A stretch of 64,000 nucleotides of DNA from an uncultured Collinsella sp. (GTDB taxonomy: Bacteria; Actinomycetota; Coriobacteriia; Coriobacteriales; Coriobacteriaceae). The position numbers and the translations under genes are program-made. Below are positions 1 through 7,896 of the stretch, piece by piece (the first letter of the stretch is position 1; each line of letters begins with the position of its first letter). The DNA lies in contig CABUOA010000006.1 of assembly GCA_902493145.1 (NCBI GenBank), positions 15,810-79,809 on the forward strand, read 5' to 3'. The notes beneath the pieces were generated by a model. That model was not told where the DNA came from and searched no databases. It worked only from the letters and a program-made list of their open reading frames with translations.

Positions 1-1
1 G

Positions 2-835
2 GCATTAAAGAAGCAGATGGGCGCCGCCATCGCCATGGTCCTCGTGGCAGCCGTAGCCCTCGGCTCCGCCACCTTCGCATGGTTTGTGAGCAACAACACG
101 GTTAAGGCCGAGACCGCAACGATTTCTGCTCAGTCGAACGCTCCGTTCTTGAAGATCGCGAAGACTGACGATGAGCTCAAGGACACGAGCATTTCTTTTG
201 CTGACGCCAACGCAGAGGCTAAGGTTCTGTACCCATCGCAGGTCGTGAATGGTTCTGCGGATTCTACTCTCGTTACCGAAACTACCAAGCCGCTTTTCCA
301 GTCTGCATATGCGCAGAAAAAGGGCGCGGCTACGATTCTTAACGGATCTCGCTATGATGTTGGCACTCCTGAGACAGCCGCTAACGGCGAGTTTGCTATC
401 GCGGAAACCTTTAAGATTGGCACCACTGATGCAAAGGCTGGCTCCTTCAAGAACCTTAAGGTTTCCAAGGTTGAAGTAACAGGCACTGGCGCGACCGACG
501 AAAATGGTCTCAAAGACGCCGTCTCCGTTTTGCTCGTGTGCGGTGATAAGTGGGGCGTGTACAAGGTCTCGGAGAGCGGCGCGCTGGTAAGCGCTTATTT
601 CGACAAAACTTCGGTTACTGGTAACAACACCGACGGCGTTCTTGCCGACGCGATTACCGCTGGTGGCTCTGTTAACGTTACGGCCTATGTCTTCTATGAC
701 GGCTCTGCCGAAAAAGTTTACACCGAGAACTTCACTTCTCTTAAGAATGTTGGCGTGAATATCTCGTTTACCGCCACTCCGGTTAACACCCAGGGTAAAG
801 ACGTGGCGGGCGCAAACAACGCTGTCACTGAGTAA
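2..835 (+). CDS. Exported protein with SipW-type signal peptide (5' end outside the window)
   Basis: The reading frame is open from the window edge, and the residues before the first Met (ALKKQ) continue the basic n-region of a signal peptide, so the true start lies upstream. The hydrophobic stretch ends in SATFAWF, the same A-T-(F/Y)-A-W-(F/Y) hallmark seen in five other proteins of this window and in TasA/camelysin-type substrates of SipW signal peptidases. The mature part (about 240 residues) is rich in Thr, Ala, Ser, Val and Asn with no Cys pair pattern, suggesting a beta-rich secreted or fibre protein. It pairs with the next gene. The exact function is unknown; the export route is inferred from the signal motif. 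Confidence 0.75.
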   Translation, partial: ALKKQMGAAIAMVLVAAVALGSATFAWFVSNNTVKAETATISAQSNAPFLKIAKTDDELKDTSISFADANAEAKVLYPSQVVNGSADSTLVTETTKPLFQSAYAQKKGAATILNGSRYDVGTPETAANGEFAIAETFKIGTTDAKAGSFKNLKVSKVEVTGTGATDENGLKDAVSVLLVCGDKWGVYKVSESGALVSAYFDKTSVTGNNTDGVLADAITAGGSVNVTAYVFYDGSAEKVYTENFTSLKNVGVNISFTATPVNTQGKDVAGANNAVTE

Positions 836-858
836 ACTAAGCTATCCCATGCGTTTTA

Positions 859-899
859 ACGGGCGCCCGGCTTATGCGCCGGACGCCCGTTCTGTTTTT
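859..899 (+). terminator. Hairpin with T-tract between the first two exported-protein genes
   Basis: ACGGGCG(C)CCGGC pairs with GCCGG(A)CGCCCGT across a short loop (859-890) and is followed by TCTGTTTTTG. It looks like an intrinsic terminator or an internal attenuator between the two SipW-type genes; the next gene has its own strong Shine-Dalgarno right after it. Confidence 0.75.
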
Positions 900-913
900 G
901 AAAGGAGGATCAC

Positions 914-1876
914 GTGCAATCGTCTAAGAGCCTCAAAACACAACTTGTTGCGGCTGCCGTTAGCGTGGTCCTCTCTGCGTTTGCTCTGTCTGCAGCGACC
1001 TATGCGTGGTACGTTGCGAATACGAAGGTTTCCGCAACCACTTCGACAATTAGCGCTACGACGAATGGCTTCATCCTTCAAATCGACGAGCTCAAGAATG
1101 GTGCCCAGCACGGTGGCGAGCAGAAGTCGCTCGAAGCCCAAACCGTAGGTGCCACGCTCAGCCCGTCTTCGACCAACGACCTTAAAAACTGGTTCGTTTG
1201 CAATGGCTGGAACAACCAGGGTCTGGTAACTGACTATTCAAAGCCCTCTTTCTCAACGGCTACAAATGCTTTGCCGGGCGAGTATGAGGTTGCTGGCAAG
1301 AAGTATCACGCTTTCATTCGAAGCGACTATATCGTCTACACCATTACCGATACTGGCACGGCTGACGTTTATCTCGATGCATCTGATGGTGCGCCCCCCG
1401 TAACGATTGAAGCTGTGGGCGGCGATGCTTCGGAGACCATGGTCGGCTCTCTGCGTGTCGCGATTACTACGCAAGCGATTGCGGATAACGGCACGTCGGG
1501 TACTGGTCCAGAGGATCTGCGCGTCGTGTATGCCATGAGCGATGAGAAGGGCAAGGGTAACGACGCAACCGCCATTGCTGGCTGGACGAGCATCCAGAAC
1601 ATTGATGGTAAGCCGACGCTCGCGCAGGCGACCTATGAGCACATCTTTACCGGTGGTACAAACGGATGGGTTGCCACTAAGGGCACGAGCGGCGATTATT
1701 CAGTTGCTAAGGGTACTAATTCGATCGCTACGGGCGTTAGCTATAGGGGTGTTGCCGTTCACGTCTACATTTGGATGGAAGGAACCGACGCGGATTGCGT
1801 TAACGGCAAATCCATCGAGAACAGTCCAACGACCTATAACGTTAGCGTCAAGCTCGCCGGTGTCGCAACGTCGTAA
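914..1876 (+). CDS. Exported protein with SipW-type signal peptide
   Basis: A GTG start at 914 follows a strong AAAGGAGG (901-908). The N-terminus is basic (SKSLK), followed by a hydrophobic segment (about residues 11-30) ending SAATYAWYV, the hallmark of SipW-dependent substrates. The mature part of about 290 residues is Thr/Ser/Gly/Asn-rich, predicted beta-rich, and carries a 'VYIWMEGTDADC' segment close to the C-terminus. The same '(V/I)YxWxEGxDxxC' signature recurs in the proteins at 10740, 11636 and 13475, so these genes form one family. No enzyme motif is visible. Likely a secreted or fibre-forming surface protein; its peptidase could be one of those at 14333 or 19079. Confidence 0.8.
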   Translation: MQSSKSLKTQLVAAAVSVVLSAFALSAATYAWYVANTKVSATTSTISATTNGFILQIDELKNGAQHGGEQKSLEAQTVGATLSPSSTNDLKNWFVCNGWNNQGLVTDYSKPSFSTATNALPGEYEVAGKKYHAFIRSDYIVYTITDTGTADVYLDASDGAPPVTIEAVGGDASETMVGSLRVAITTQAIADNGTSGTGPEDLRVVYAMSDEKGKGNDATAIAGWTSIQNIDGKPTLAQATYEHIFTGGTNGWVATKGTSGDYSVAKGTNSIATGVSYRGVAVHVYIWMEGTDADCVNGKSIENSPTTYNVSVKLAGVATS

Positions 1877-1907
1877 TGCCGACGACCTCTTAAACACAGA
1901 TAACCTA

Positions 1908-1940
1908 AGGGCTCACTTCGAAGGAAGTGGGCCTTTTTTC
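1908..1940 (+). terminator. Intrinsic terminator
   Basis: A 12-bp stem (1908-1919 with 1924-1935, including G-U pairs) with a four-base loop runs into TTTTTT. It closes the first exported-protein pair before the HNH gene. Confidence 0.85.
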
Positions 1941-1941
1941 G

Positions 1942-1970
1942 TTTGGCGTTACTATTGCGTAGGCGATAAT
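1942..1970 (+). promoter_or_regulatory. Candidate promoter of the HNH gene
   Basis: TTTGGC and GATAAT are separated by 17 bases, just downstream of the terminator and about 30 bases before the HNH start. The match to a sigma-70 type promoter is moderate. Confidence 0.45.
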
Positions 1971-2000
1971 GTGAGGAACTGTTCTTCCTGGAGGTTCCTT

Positions 2001-3083
2001 ATGGACGGCATCTCTTCTAGTGTTCCGCTGATAACTCTGCCGAGCTTTGATCGTGCATGTGGTCTCGTGCCGTCTGAGTATGTCCTGGCTTGGGAGTGGT
2101 TCTTGCGCGAGGAGCAGCGTGGCGAGTTGTGGAAGAACCTCCCACATCGCACTAAACCCGAAAACCCTCAATATTCCAATCGCCTGACCATCAATTCAAA
2201 GCCTTTTCCCGTTTCGCGCGATTCTGGTATCTATTGGCCAGGCCGCGGTCGCGTTAAGCATCCGAGTCAAAAGACTTTTGCGCTCTCGGTGCATAACTCT
2301 ACCAACGGTCCTTATTCCGATGTTCCGCCGCTCTATCTCGAGGATGGCACATGGGTATTCAAATACTCGTCGCAAAGCGCATCGGTCGAAAACTGGCGCG
2401 ACCAGGACTACAACCAAAAGATGATCAACTGTATGGAATGCGGCGTTCCCGTTGGCGTGTTCTTTGCAACGAGCGCTGGCTACAAGGTGCTGGGCCTCGC
2501 ATTCGTCGAGCGCTACGAGCCGGAGAACAGCTGGTTTGTGCTGCACGGCCCCGTCCATAAGGGTGGAGCCGACGCGCGTTTCTTCCCCGATATGAGCTAC
2601 ATAAAGGAGGCTCCGATCGCGGCGGAGTTTTCCGGCACTCCGGCGAGCGACGATGAAAAGGTCCGTTACGCGCTGCGTCGCGAGCGAATCGGCCAGCAGC
2701 GTTTTCGCACTGAACTCTTTGAGGCCTACACTGGTCGATGCGCCGTCTCGGGTTGCAATGTCGACGAAGCGCTCGAAGCCGCGCATATTGAGAACTACTC
2801 GGGTCCCAAGTCGCAGGTTGTCAGCAACGGTATTCTGCTGCGCCGTGACCTGCACTCGCTGTTCGACGCCCATCTGATTTCGTTTGAGCTGGTGCGCGGC
2901 GACTATCAACTTTGCGGGTCATACCTTCTGCAGCATACGGATTATGCGGCGTTTGCGGGCTCGGTGTTGCGCGAGCCGGACGAGCACCACTTGCGCCCCA
3001 ACGCTCGATTCCTCGAAGCCCATCGCGCCGAGTTCGATTTCTCGGAATCGCGGCGTCATGCGGAAGCCGTTGCTCCGTATTAG
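2001..3083 (+). CDS. HNH endonuclease domain protein
   Basis: 360 residues. The ATG at 2001 is chosen because it has a GGAGG at 1990-1994; the frame stays open much further upstream, but that part overlaps the previous gene. The C-terminal third holds an HNH_2-like nuclease module: a Cys pair (CAVSGC), then the AAHIENY segment with the first His, then a 'NGILLRRDLHSLFDAHLISF' block carrying the Asn and second His. Such modules occur in restriction-like proteins acting on DNA. The N-terminal 240 residues have no domain I recognise; they contain several Trp and may form a target-binding region. It stands alone between a terminator and a small Cys-rich gene, with no methyltransferase nearby, so it could be an orphan or modification-dependent nuclease. 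Confidence 0.8.
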   Translation: MDGISSSVPLITLPSFDRACGLVPSEYVLAWEWFLREEQRGELWKNLPHRTKPENPQYSNRLTINSKPFPVSRDSGIYWPGRGRVKHPSQKTFALSVHNSTNGPYSDVPPLYLEDGTWVFKYSSQSASVENWRDQDYNQKMINCMECGVPVGVFFATSAGYKVLGLAFVERYEPENSWFVLHGPVHKGGADARFFPDMSYIKEAPIAAEFSGTPASDDEKVRYALRRERIGQQRFRTELFEAYTGRCAVSGCNVDEALEAAHIENYSGPKSQVVSNGILLRRDLHSLFDAHLISFELVRGDYQLCGSYLLQHTDYAAFAGSVLREPDEHHLRPNARFLEAHRAEFDFSESRRHAEAVAPY

Positions 3084-3201
3084 TCGGTTGCAGTCTGCCG
3101 TAACTTAATCATGTCAATTGATCGGATCGCGCCGCGTCACATCGATGGTCGCGCGATCCTGCCATTCTTTCCACAACAGGTAAAACGGGGAAGGGGAGAC
3201 T

Positions 3202-3483
3202 ATGGGATGGCGAAGCGATATCGCACGCGGCGTGTACGGAAACCTGCCGCGAGCGTTGATGGACCGGAGCCTGTTCCCACTCGTCGAGGCCACCTGCAGC
3301 CAAATCTCCCTGCCCTGCCCTTGCTGCGGCGCAGACCTCCCATGCCTAGACATCAGCTTCATCGACACCCGCGACAAACACGCCGCTGGTCTGCGCGCTC
3401 GAACGGGCCTGCGCCTCCCAGTCTATCCTCAACAATGCCCAACTTGCAGATGCACCATTACCTATGACGAGACGGAGCCGTAG
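3202..3483 (+). CDS. Small Cys-rich (zinc-ribbon-like) protein
   Basis: 93 residues; the ATG at 3202 has AAGGGGAG directly upstream. Two Cys clusters, CPCCGADLPC and QCPTCRC, about 30 residues apart, suggest a zinc ribbon. The N-terminal half is otherwise unremarkable, and there is no signal peptide or membrane segment. It lies 118 bases after the HNH gene on the same strand. I do not recognise the family; a role in nucleic-acid or protein binding is only an inference from the Cys spacing. Base composition is a little lower in GC than the housekeeping genes, as is the whole 3-7.7 kb stretch, consistent with accessory DNA. Confidence 0.55.
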   Translation: MGWRSDIARGVYGNLPRALMDRSLFPLVEATCSQISLPCPCCGADLPCLDISFIDTRDKHAAGLRARTGLRLPVYPQQCPTCRCTITYDETEP

Positions 3484-3673
3484 CCTCGATGATCAAATTG
3501 CCAGTCTACAAAATCAAGTGGTCCGACATGCGGTGCGCTACGCCCACAGCGCTCCGATGGGGAACATGTGGGCATCGCACTCGGCATACCATGCTTTGCA
3601 CTTCCTTATTTCTATAAAGGGTTTTCTCCAAGTAATTAGAAAATGGCAACGCATATGAAGCTGACGGAAAGTC

Positions 3674-3685
3674 AATACATGTATT
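3674..3685 (+). promoter_or_regulatory. Palindromic operator upstream of the GntR regulator
   Basis: AATACATGTATT is a perfect 12-bp palindrome 32 bases before the regulator start. The same half-site (AATACATG/CATGTATT) forms the inverted repeat at 4523-4550 in front of the regulated operon, which points to autoregulation by the GntR protein. Confidence 0.65.
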
Positions 3686-3716
3686 ATTACAAGTATCAGG
3701 CTGTCAGGAGGTAATA

Positions 3717-4433
3717 ATGGAGGAAAAGCCGCTATATCTTCAGGTTGAAGAACGTTTAAGGGCGAATATTGAATCGGGTGCTTGGGGGCCTGGTGAGCAA
3801 GTCCCGGGAGAACAGATATTGTGCAAGCAGCTTGGCGTCAGCCGCGTGACGCTGCGACACGCATTGTCGAATCTTGTAAATGAAGGCTTGATGGTAAAAG
3901 AGCATGGACGTGGCACATTCGTTGCAGATAAAGAAAATGCGTCTGTTGCTTCCGACGGAAATGCACGTTCTTCCATCAGTTTCTCCAATCTTTGCCGATT
4001 GCAGGGAAAGGAGCCGTCTACACGGCTTGTATCCGCCTCTCTCGAAGCTGATTGTCCAAAGGAAGTGGCTTCATTCCTGGGTTTAGACAATTCGCCTGCT
4101 TTTAAGCTCTGCCGCGTTAGGTTTTCTGATGGTAGGCCGGTGCTGTCCGAAACCAATTACTTTCGAGCCTCCTATGCGTTCTTGGCCGAACACGATCTCG
4201 AAGGGTCTTTATACGAACTTTTGCAGCACCATGGCGTGATGCCAGGGGAGCTTACTCGTCGTATAGGAATTGTCTATGCGGACGATCGTGACGCTGAGCT
4301 CCTCAAAGTCGACCTTGGTTCGGCTCTGCTATTCAATAGATCCTTTGTTAAAGATTCGGAAGGGCATCCGCTGCATGTTGCCGATCAGCATGCCATTGCC
4401 GACGATCCGGGACTTTATCAGTTTTACGCATAA
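3717..4433 (+). CDS. GntR-family (HutC/UTRA) transcriptional regulator
   Basis: 238 residues; the ATG at 3717 is preceded by AGGAGG. Residues about 5-75 form the winged helix-turn-helix typical of GntR proteins ('PLYLQVEERLR', 'LGVSRVTLRHALSNL', 'EGLMVKEHGRGTFV'). Residues about 90-235 match the UTRA effector domain, which usually binds a sugar phosphate or related ligand. A terminator separates it from the downstream SIS/PTS operon, but both have the same TACATGTA-type palindrome in the promoter region, so it very likely represses itself and the operon until the phosphorylated substrate appears. The HutC/FarR group includes regulators of amino-sugar and glycated amino-acid PTS operons, which agrees with its neighbours. 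Confidence 0.92.
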   Translation: MEEKPLYLQVEERLRANIESGAWGPGEQVPGEQILCKQLGVSRVTLRHALSNLVNEGLMVKEHGRGTFVADKENASVASDGNARSSISFSNLCRLQGKEPSTRLVSASLEADCPKEVASFLGLDNSPAFKLCRVRFSDGRPVLSETNYFRASYAFLAEHDLEGSLYELLQHHGVMPGELTRRIGIVYADDRDAELLKVDLGSALLFNRSFVKDSEGHPLHVADQHAIADDPGLYQFYA

Positions 4434-4459
4434 AAGCGCCTACCGCTTACGACTCTAAA

Positions 4460-4489
4460 CTGCCGCTCACGGGAAAGCGGCAGTTTTTT
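4460..4489 (+). terminator. Intrinsic terminator of the regulator gene
   Basis: CTGCCGCT (4460-4467) pairs with AGCGGCAG (4476-4483), followed by TTTTTT. The next promoter's -35 begins two bases after the T-run. Confidence 0.9.
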
Positions 4490-4490
4490 C

Positions 4491-4518
4491 TTGACTTCAT
4501 TTTGGCGGTAATTATTCT
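4491..4518 (+). promoter_or_regulatory. Promoter of the SIS/PTS operon
   Basis: TTGACT (4491-4496) and TATTCT (4513-4518) are separated by 16 bases. The predicted start site falls inside the operator that follows at 4523-4550. Confidence 0.75.
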
Positions 4519-4522
4519 GTAA

Positions 4523-4550
4523 TTAATACATGTAGTAGGACATGTATTAA
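4523..4550 (+). promoter_or_regulatory. Operator: perfect inverted repeat overlapping the transcription start
   Basis: TTAATACATG (4523-4532) and CATGTATTAA (4541-4550) are perfect 10-bp arms around an 8-base spacer. Placement just after the -10 box predicts repression by the upstream GntR protein, whose own operator has the same half-site. Confidence 0.75.
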
Positions 4551-4566
4551 TACAAAAGGAGTAGCC

Positions 4567-5535
4567 ATGAAAGAAGAGAACATCGTCCAGGATCTGCTCG
4601 CCAAGGATTTCCATCCTAAGAACGTTTATTTTGTTGCATGCGGTGGGTCCCTCCTTGCTCAGTATCCGGCTTTCTACCTGATTCAGCGCGAAGGCAAGGG
4701 CATCGATGCCCAGCTGATTACGAGCAACGAATTTGTGCATGCCACCCCGAAGGCTCTGGATGAGAACTCCATTGCCGTGTTCTGCTCGCTCTCGGGAACC
4801 CCCGAGACTATGGTGGCGACCGAGGTCGCGAAAAATGCAGGGGCGGTTACGATTGCCTATTGCCATGACCCCAATGCCGATATGAGCAAGATTGCTGATT
4901 ACCACGTCCCCTTCAACACGATCTTTAATCCCGAGACTAAATACATGGAGAGCAACGCCGCCCCTATTCTCAAGCTCGCCTTTGAGGTCCTTGCTGCTTT
5001 CGATGGCTATGAGTACCTGAATGACGCTAATGCGGCATTTGATATGCTGCAGGACGTTGTGAATGAGGTTGTGCGCTATATTGAGCCCCGCGCGCAAGAA
5101 TTTGCCCGTCTGCACAAGGACGACAAGATCATCGTTCCGCTTGCTGGCGGTCCCGCTCTGGGTGTCGGCTATGGTTTCTCCATCTGCAGCTTGATGGAGA
5201 TGCAATGGGTCCATGCGCCCCTCATCAATACCGGCGAGTTCTTCCATGGGCCGTTTGAGATTGTGGACCGAACTACTCCCTTCGTTCTGTTTATGAGCGA
5301 TGGCCGAAATCGTTCCAACGACGAGCGTGCAAAGAAGTTCCTTGATGAATATGCCGATCGCGTCACGGTGCTGGATGCGAAGGAGCTCTATATCAATCAA
5401 TTCCCGGCGAGCGTCTGCGAATTCTTCAATCACTTTGTGTTCGATGCGGCACAGCGTAGGCTCCTGTCTGCACTCGGGGATATTAGGAAGCACGACCTGA
5501 TGACGCGCCGCTATATGTGGCATGTCGATTATTAA
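4567..5535 (+). CDS. SIS-domain protein, fructosamine-6-phosphate deglycase-like (FrlB/GfrF type)
   Basis: 322 residues; the ATG at 4567 follows AAAGGAG. Two SIS sugar-phosphate-binding halves are visible: residues about 12-140 ('YFVACGGSL', 'CSLSGTPET') and about 175-320. The 'TGEFFHGPFEIVD' block and the C-terminal 'RRYMWHVDY' closely resemble the FrlB and GfrF deglycases that split fructoselysine- or glucoselysine-6-phosphate into amino acid and glucose 6-phosphate. It is the first gene of an operon with a mannose-type PTS, as in gfr-type operons, so the substrate is probably a glycated amino acid (or an amino sugar) phosphorylated on import. It is slightly shorter at the N-terminus than E. 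coli FrlB. Isomerase versus deglycase activity cannot be told from sequence alone. Confidence 0.85.
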   Translation: MKEENIVQDLLAKDFHPKNVYFVACGGSLLAQYPAFYLIQREGKGIDAQLITSNEFVHATPKALDENSIAVFCSLSGTPETMVATEVAKNAGAVTIAYCHDPNADMSKIADYHVPFNTIFNPETKYMESNAAPILKLAFEVLAAFDGYEYLNDANAAFDMLQDVVNEVVRYIEPRAQEFARLHKDDKIIVPLAGGPALGVGYGFSICSLMEMQWVHAPLINTGEFFHGPFEIVDRTTPFVLFMSDGRNRSNDERAKKFLDEYADRVTVLDAKELYINQFPASVCEFFNHFVFDAAQRRLLSALGDIRKHDLMTRRYMWHVDY

Positions 5536-5578
5536 ACGCCTGGTTTTATCGACTCGCTTTTAGGGATGGGTGACAATT

Positions 5579-6049
5579 ATGATCGTCGCAACGAGGGTGG
5601 ATGAGAGACTTATCCATGGACAGGTTGCCGTATCTTGGCTGTCTGCATTAGGGGCTGATTGCATTCTTGTTGCAAATGACGAGGTTGCTGCAGATGATGC
5701 TCAGCGCGCAATACTGAAATTGGCAAAGCCATCTGGATGCAAGCTTGTGATAAAAGGACTTGACGATTCGATTGCGGCGATCAAAAGCGGCATAACGGAC
5801 AAATACCGTCTTTTCATAGTCGTCAAAACCGTAAAGGATGCTTGCCTTCTCGCTCAGGGGTGCCCAGATATTAAGGCAATTAATCTGGGAAACGTTATAC
5901 CGAGAGAGGGGACCCGACAAATTAGTCGGTGCGTTTACGTTTCTCCGGACGAAGAGAAGAGCCTTGTTGCGCTTGTTGAGGCGGGAGTCGATATCGTAAT
6001 TCGGAGTTTGCCAGGAGATAAGGCATTGCGACTGGCGGATGCTCTGTAG
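5579..6049 (+). CDS. PTS system mannose-family IIB component
   Basis: 156 residues. I choose the ATG at 5579 because it gives the usual IIB start (MIVATRVDERLIHGQV); a GTG at 5570 would add three residues. The DERLIHGQV loop holds the phosphorylated His (His13). The protein receives phosphate from IIA and passes it to the incoming sugar during transport through IIC/IID. It lies 43 bases after the SIS gene in the same operon. No IIA domain is fused and none is encoded in the operon, so phosphate must come from a IIA encoded elsewhere. Confidence 0.9.
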   Translation: MIVATRVDERLIHGQVAVSWLSALGADCILVANDEVAADDAQRAILKLAKPSGCKLVIKGLDDSIAAIKSGITDKYRLFIVVKTVKDACLLAQGCPDIKAINLGNVIPREGTRQISRCVYVSPDEEKSLVALVEAGVDIVIRSLPGDKALRLADAL

Positions 6050-6093
6050 GCCTTTTGCGCGGATAGATATTTGTGCTAAGGAGAGGAGATGCA

Positions 6094-6864
6094 ATGGACA
6101 TTCTGTTGATCTTTCTTATTTCATGCTTTAGCTACTCGAATTGGTTTCTTGGTAAATCAATGCTTGATAGACCCCTGATAACGGGAACAATTGTGGGTCT
6201 CGCATTCGGTGATTTGGCAAGTGGCTGTATTATCGGCGCCACTATTGAGCTGGCTCTTATGGGTGCTCAGGGAATCGGAGCGGCTGCGCCTCCTGATGTG
6301 ATTTCCGGTGGCATTTTGGGCACAGCGTTTGCAATCATTTCGCATTCAGATGCTGGCGCCGGCGTTGCATTGGCGATCCCAATTTCAATGCTCGGAATGG
6401 TAATCAGGAATTTTTGCTACATCGTTCTGATTCCTCTTATTAATCGCGTCGCCGATGGATATGCCGAACGAGGGGACGTTGACGGGGTGTGCAGGACCCA
6501 TCTTATCTCTAGCCTCTTTGGGTTCATTATTCCCCAAGCGCTGTATGTGACCGCAGCTTATGCGCTGGGTGCTCCGGTTATGGAAGGTGTCCTTGCGGCT
6601 ATTCCCGAATTTGTTCAGCATGGCTTGACGGTTGCCGCAGGCATTTTGCCCGCCCTCGGCTTTGTCATTCTGCTTAGGACGATCATGGACCGGAAGCTGC
6701 TGCCTTATTTGATTTTTGGATTTGTGCTCAGTGCGTATCTGGGCTTGCCAATCTTAGGTGTCTCGCTCATCGCCGCCGGAATTGTGCTGTTGATGGTATT
6801 TAAAGATCGCGAATCCGCTGCCGTTGTCGCGGCTTCCGTGGAAGGAGACGACGATGAGTTCTAA
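6094..6864 (+). CDS. PTS system mannose-family IIC component (membrane)
   Basis: 256 residues; the ATG at 6094 has AAGGAGAGGA six bases upstream and is preferred over an in-frame GTG at 6073. Strongly hydrophobic with repeated Gly/Ala/Ile-rich membrane spans. The 'DRPLITGTIVGLAFGDLASGCIIGATIELALMG' region is the conserved EII-Sor core (residues about 25-57), and 'GAAAPPDVISGGILGTAFAI' follows. Together with IID it forms the sugar channel. Its end overlaps the IID start by 11 bases, indicating translational coupling. Confidence 0.92.
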   Translation: MDILLIFLISCFSYSNWFLGKSMLDRPLITGTIVGLAFGDLASGCIIGATIELALMGAQGIGAAAPPDVISGGILGTAFAIISHSDAGAGVALAIPISMLGMVIRNFCYIVLIPLINRVADGYAERGDVDGVCRTHLISSLFGFIIPQALYVTAAYALGAPVMEGVLAAIPEFVQHGLTVAAGILPALGFVILLRTIMDRKLLPYLIFGFVLSAYLGLPILGVSLIAAGIVLLMVFKDRESAAVVAASVEGDDDEF

Positions 6865-7672
6865 AGAATGCGGATCGAAAATTACCAGGTCCGATCTCAA
6901 TAAAATGTTTCTACGCTCAATGACATTTGAGGGGTCCTGGGATTACGAGCGGCAAATGTACCTTGCGAATGCATTTACGCTTGGCCCAATTATCAAGAAA
7001 CTGTATCCGTCGAAAGAAGATCGAGCAGATGCTTTGAAGCGCCATCTTGAGTTCTTCAACATCACTCCCTATCTCGCAACGCTGGTTTGTGGAATTGTGA
7101 CGGCAATGGAGGAGGTGAAGGCGAACGGCGGGGAAATTGGTGGTGAAGCCATCAGCAACGTGAAGACGTCGCTCATGGGTCCGTTGTCCGGCATTGGCGA
7201 TTCGCTGTTTCTAACAACCTGGCGCACGGTTACTGCCGGAATTGGCTGTTCCATCGCAATGCAGGGGAATCCGCTCGGCGCTGTCCTATTTTTCTTGCTG
7301 TTTAACATACCTGCACAAGCCGTGCGCTACATTGGCGCCATTAAAGGCTACGAGATGGGCAGCAAACTGCTCGTTAAGCTGTCAGAGACAAACATCATGA
7401 AACGTTTGACGAAACTGACTGGCGTTGTCGGAATGATGGCGGTGGGAGCAATGATTGCCTCAATGGTGAGCGTTACAACTCCGTTGACTTTCGGTTCGGG
7501 CGATGAGGCCCTAGCTATTCAAGGCGTGCTGGATCAGATTATGCCATGTCTGCTTCCGGCAATCGCAACAGCTGCGATTTATTGGGTTATGGGAAAGAAG
7601 CCAAATACCGCAGTCGTCCTTGTCTCGATAGTCGTCTTTTCGATTACGTGCTCTGCAGTTGGAATTCTCTAG
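6854..7672 (+). CDS. PTS system mannose-family IID component (membrane)
   Basis: 272 residues; ATG at 6854 with GAAGGAGA just upstream, inside the end of IIC. It shows the EIID signature: 'FLRSMTFEGSWDYERQM' near the N-terminus, the 'FFNITPYLATLVCGIVTAMEE' segment, and 'SLMGPLSGIGDSLF' around residues 110-123. The C-terminus ends in hydrophobic spans. It partners with IIC in import of the operon's sugar. A strong terminator follows, so the operon is SIS-IIB-IIC-IID with no IIA. Confidence 0.93.
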   Translation: MSSKECGSKITRSDLNKMFLRSMTFEGSWDYERQMYLANAFTLGPIIKKLYPSKEDRADALKRHLEFFNITPYLATLVCGIVTAMEEVKANGGEIGGEAISNVKTSLMGPLSGIGDSLFLTTWRTVTAGIGCSIAMQGNPLGAVLFFLLFNIPAQAVRYIGAIKGYEMGSKLLVKLSETNIMKRLTKLTGVVGMMAVGAMIASMVSVTTPLTFGSGDEALAIQGVLDQIMPCLLPAIATAAIYWVMGKKPNTAVVLVSIVVFSITCSAVGIL

Positions 7673-7734
7673 AGTTGCTACTGTTGCTTGGTTTGAGCTG
7701 ATCGCCATCCAGTTGAGTTTTGATTCAGACTTCG

Positions 7735-7772
7735 CCCCCTGCGCTGACTCCGATGCGCAGGGGGTTTATTTG
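7735..7772 (+). terminator. Intrinsic terminator of the SIS/PTS operon
   Basis: CCCCCTGCGC (7735-7744) pairs perfectly with GCGCAGGGGG (7755-7764), followed by TTTATTTGTT. Confidence 0.92.
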
Positions 7773-7795
7773 TTGAGCCGGAGCATCGACTATCG

Positions 7796-7814
7796 GTCAG
7801 CTAAGTGCTGACCA
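7796..7814. repeat. GGTCAGC inverted repeat
   Basis: GGTCAGC-TAAGT-GCTGACC is a perfect 7-bp inverted repeat in the intergenic region. The same heptamer recurs in tandem at 8743-8759 and near the Tad pilus locus at 42351-42402. There is no T-run, so a terminator role is unlikely. Confidence 0.5.
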
Positions 7815-7896
7815 TTCGGTTTAGCGTTAGATAAACCTCGCTACCTGCGCATACTCGATTTTCAAGGAAAACTGGACTCGATTTTCGAGCTTTGCC

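Noticed and set aside
3464..3658. 64-residue frame after the small Cys-rich gene
   Set aside because: No ribosome site, no recognisable motif, and it overlaps the end of a better-supported gene.
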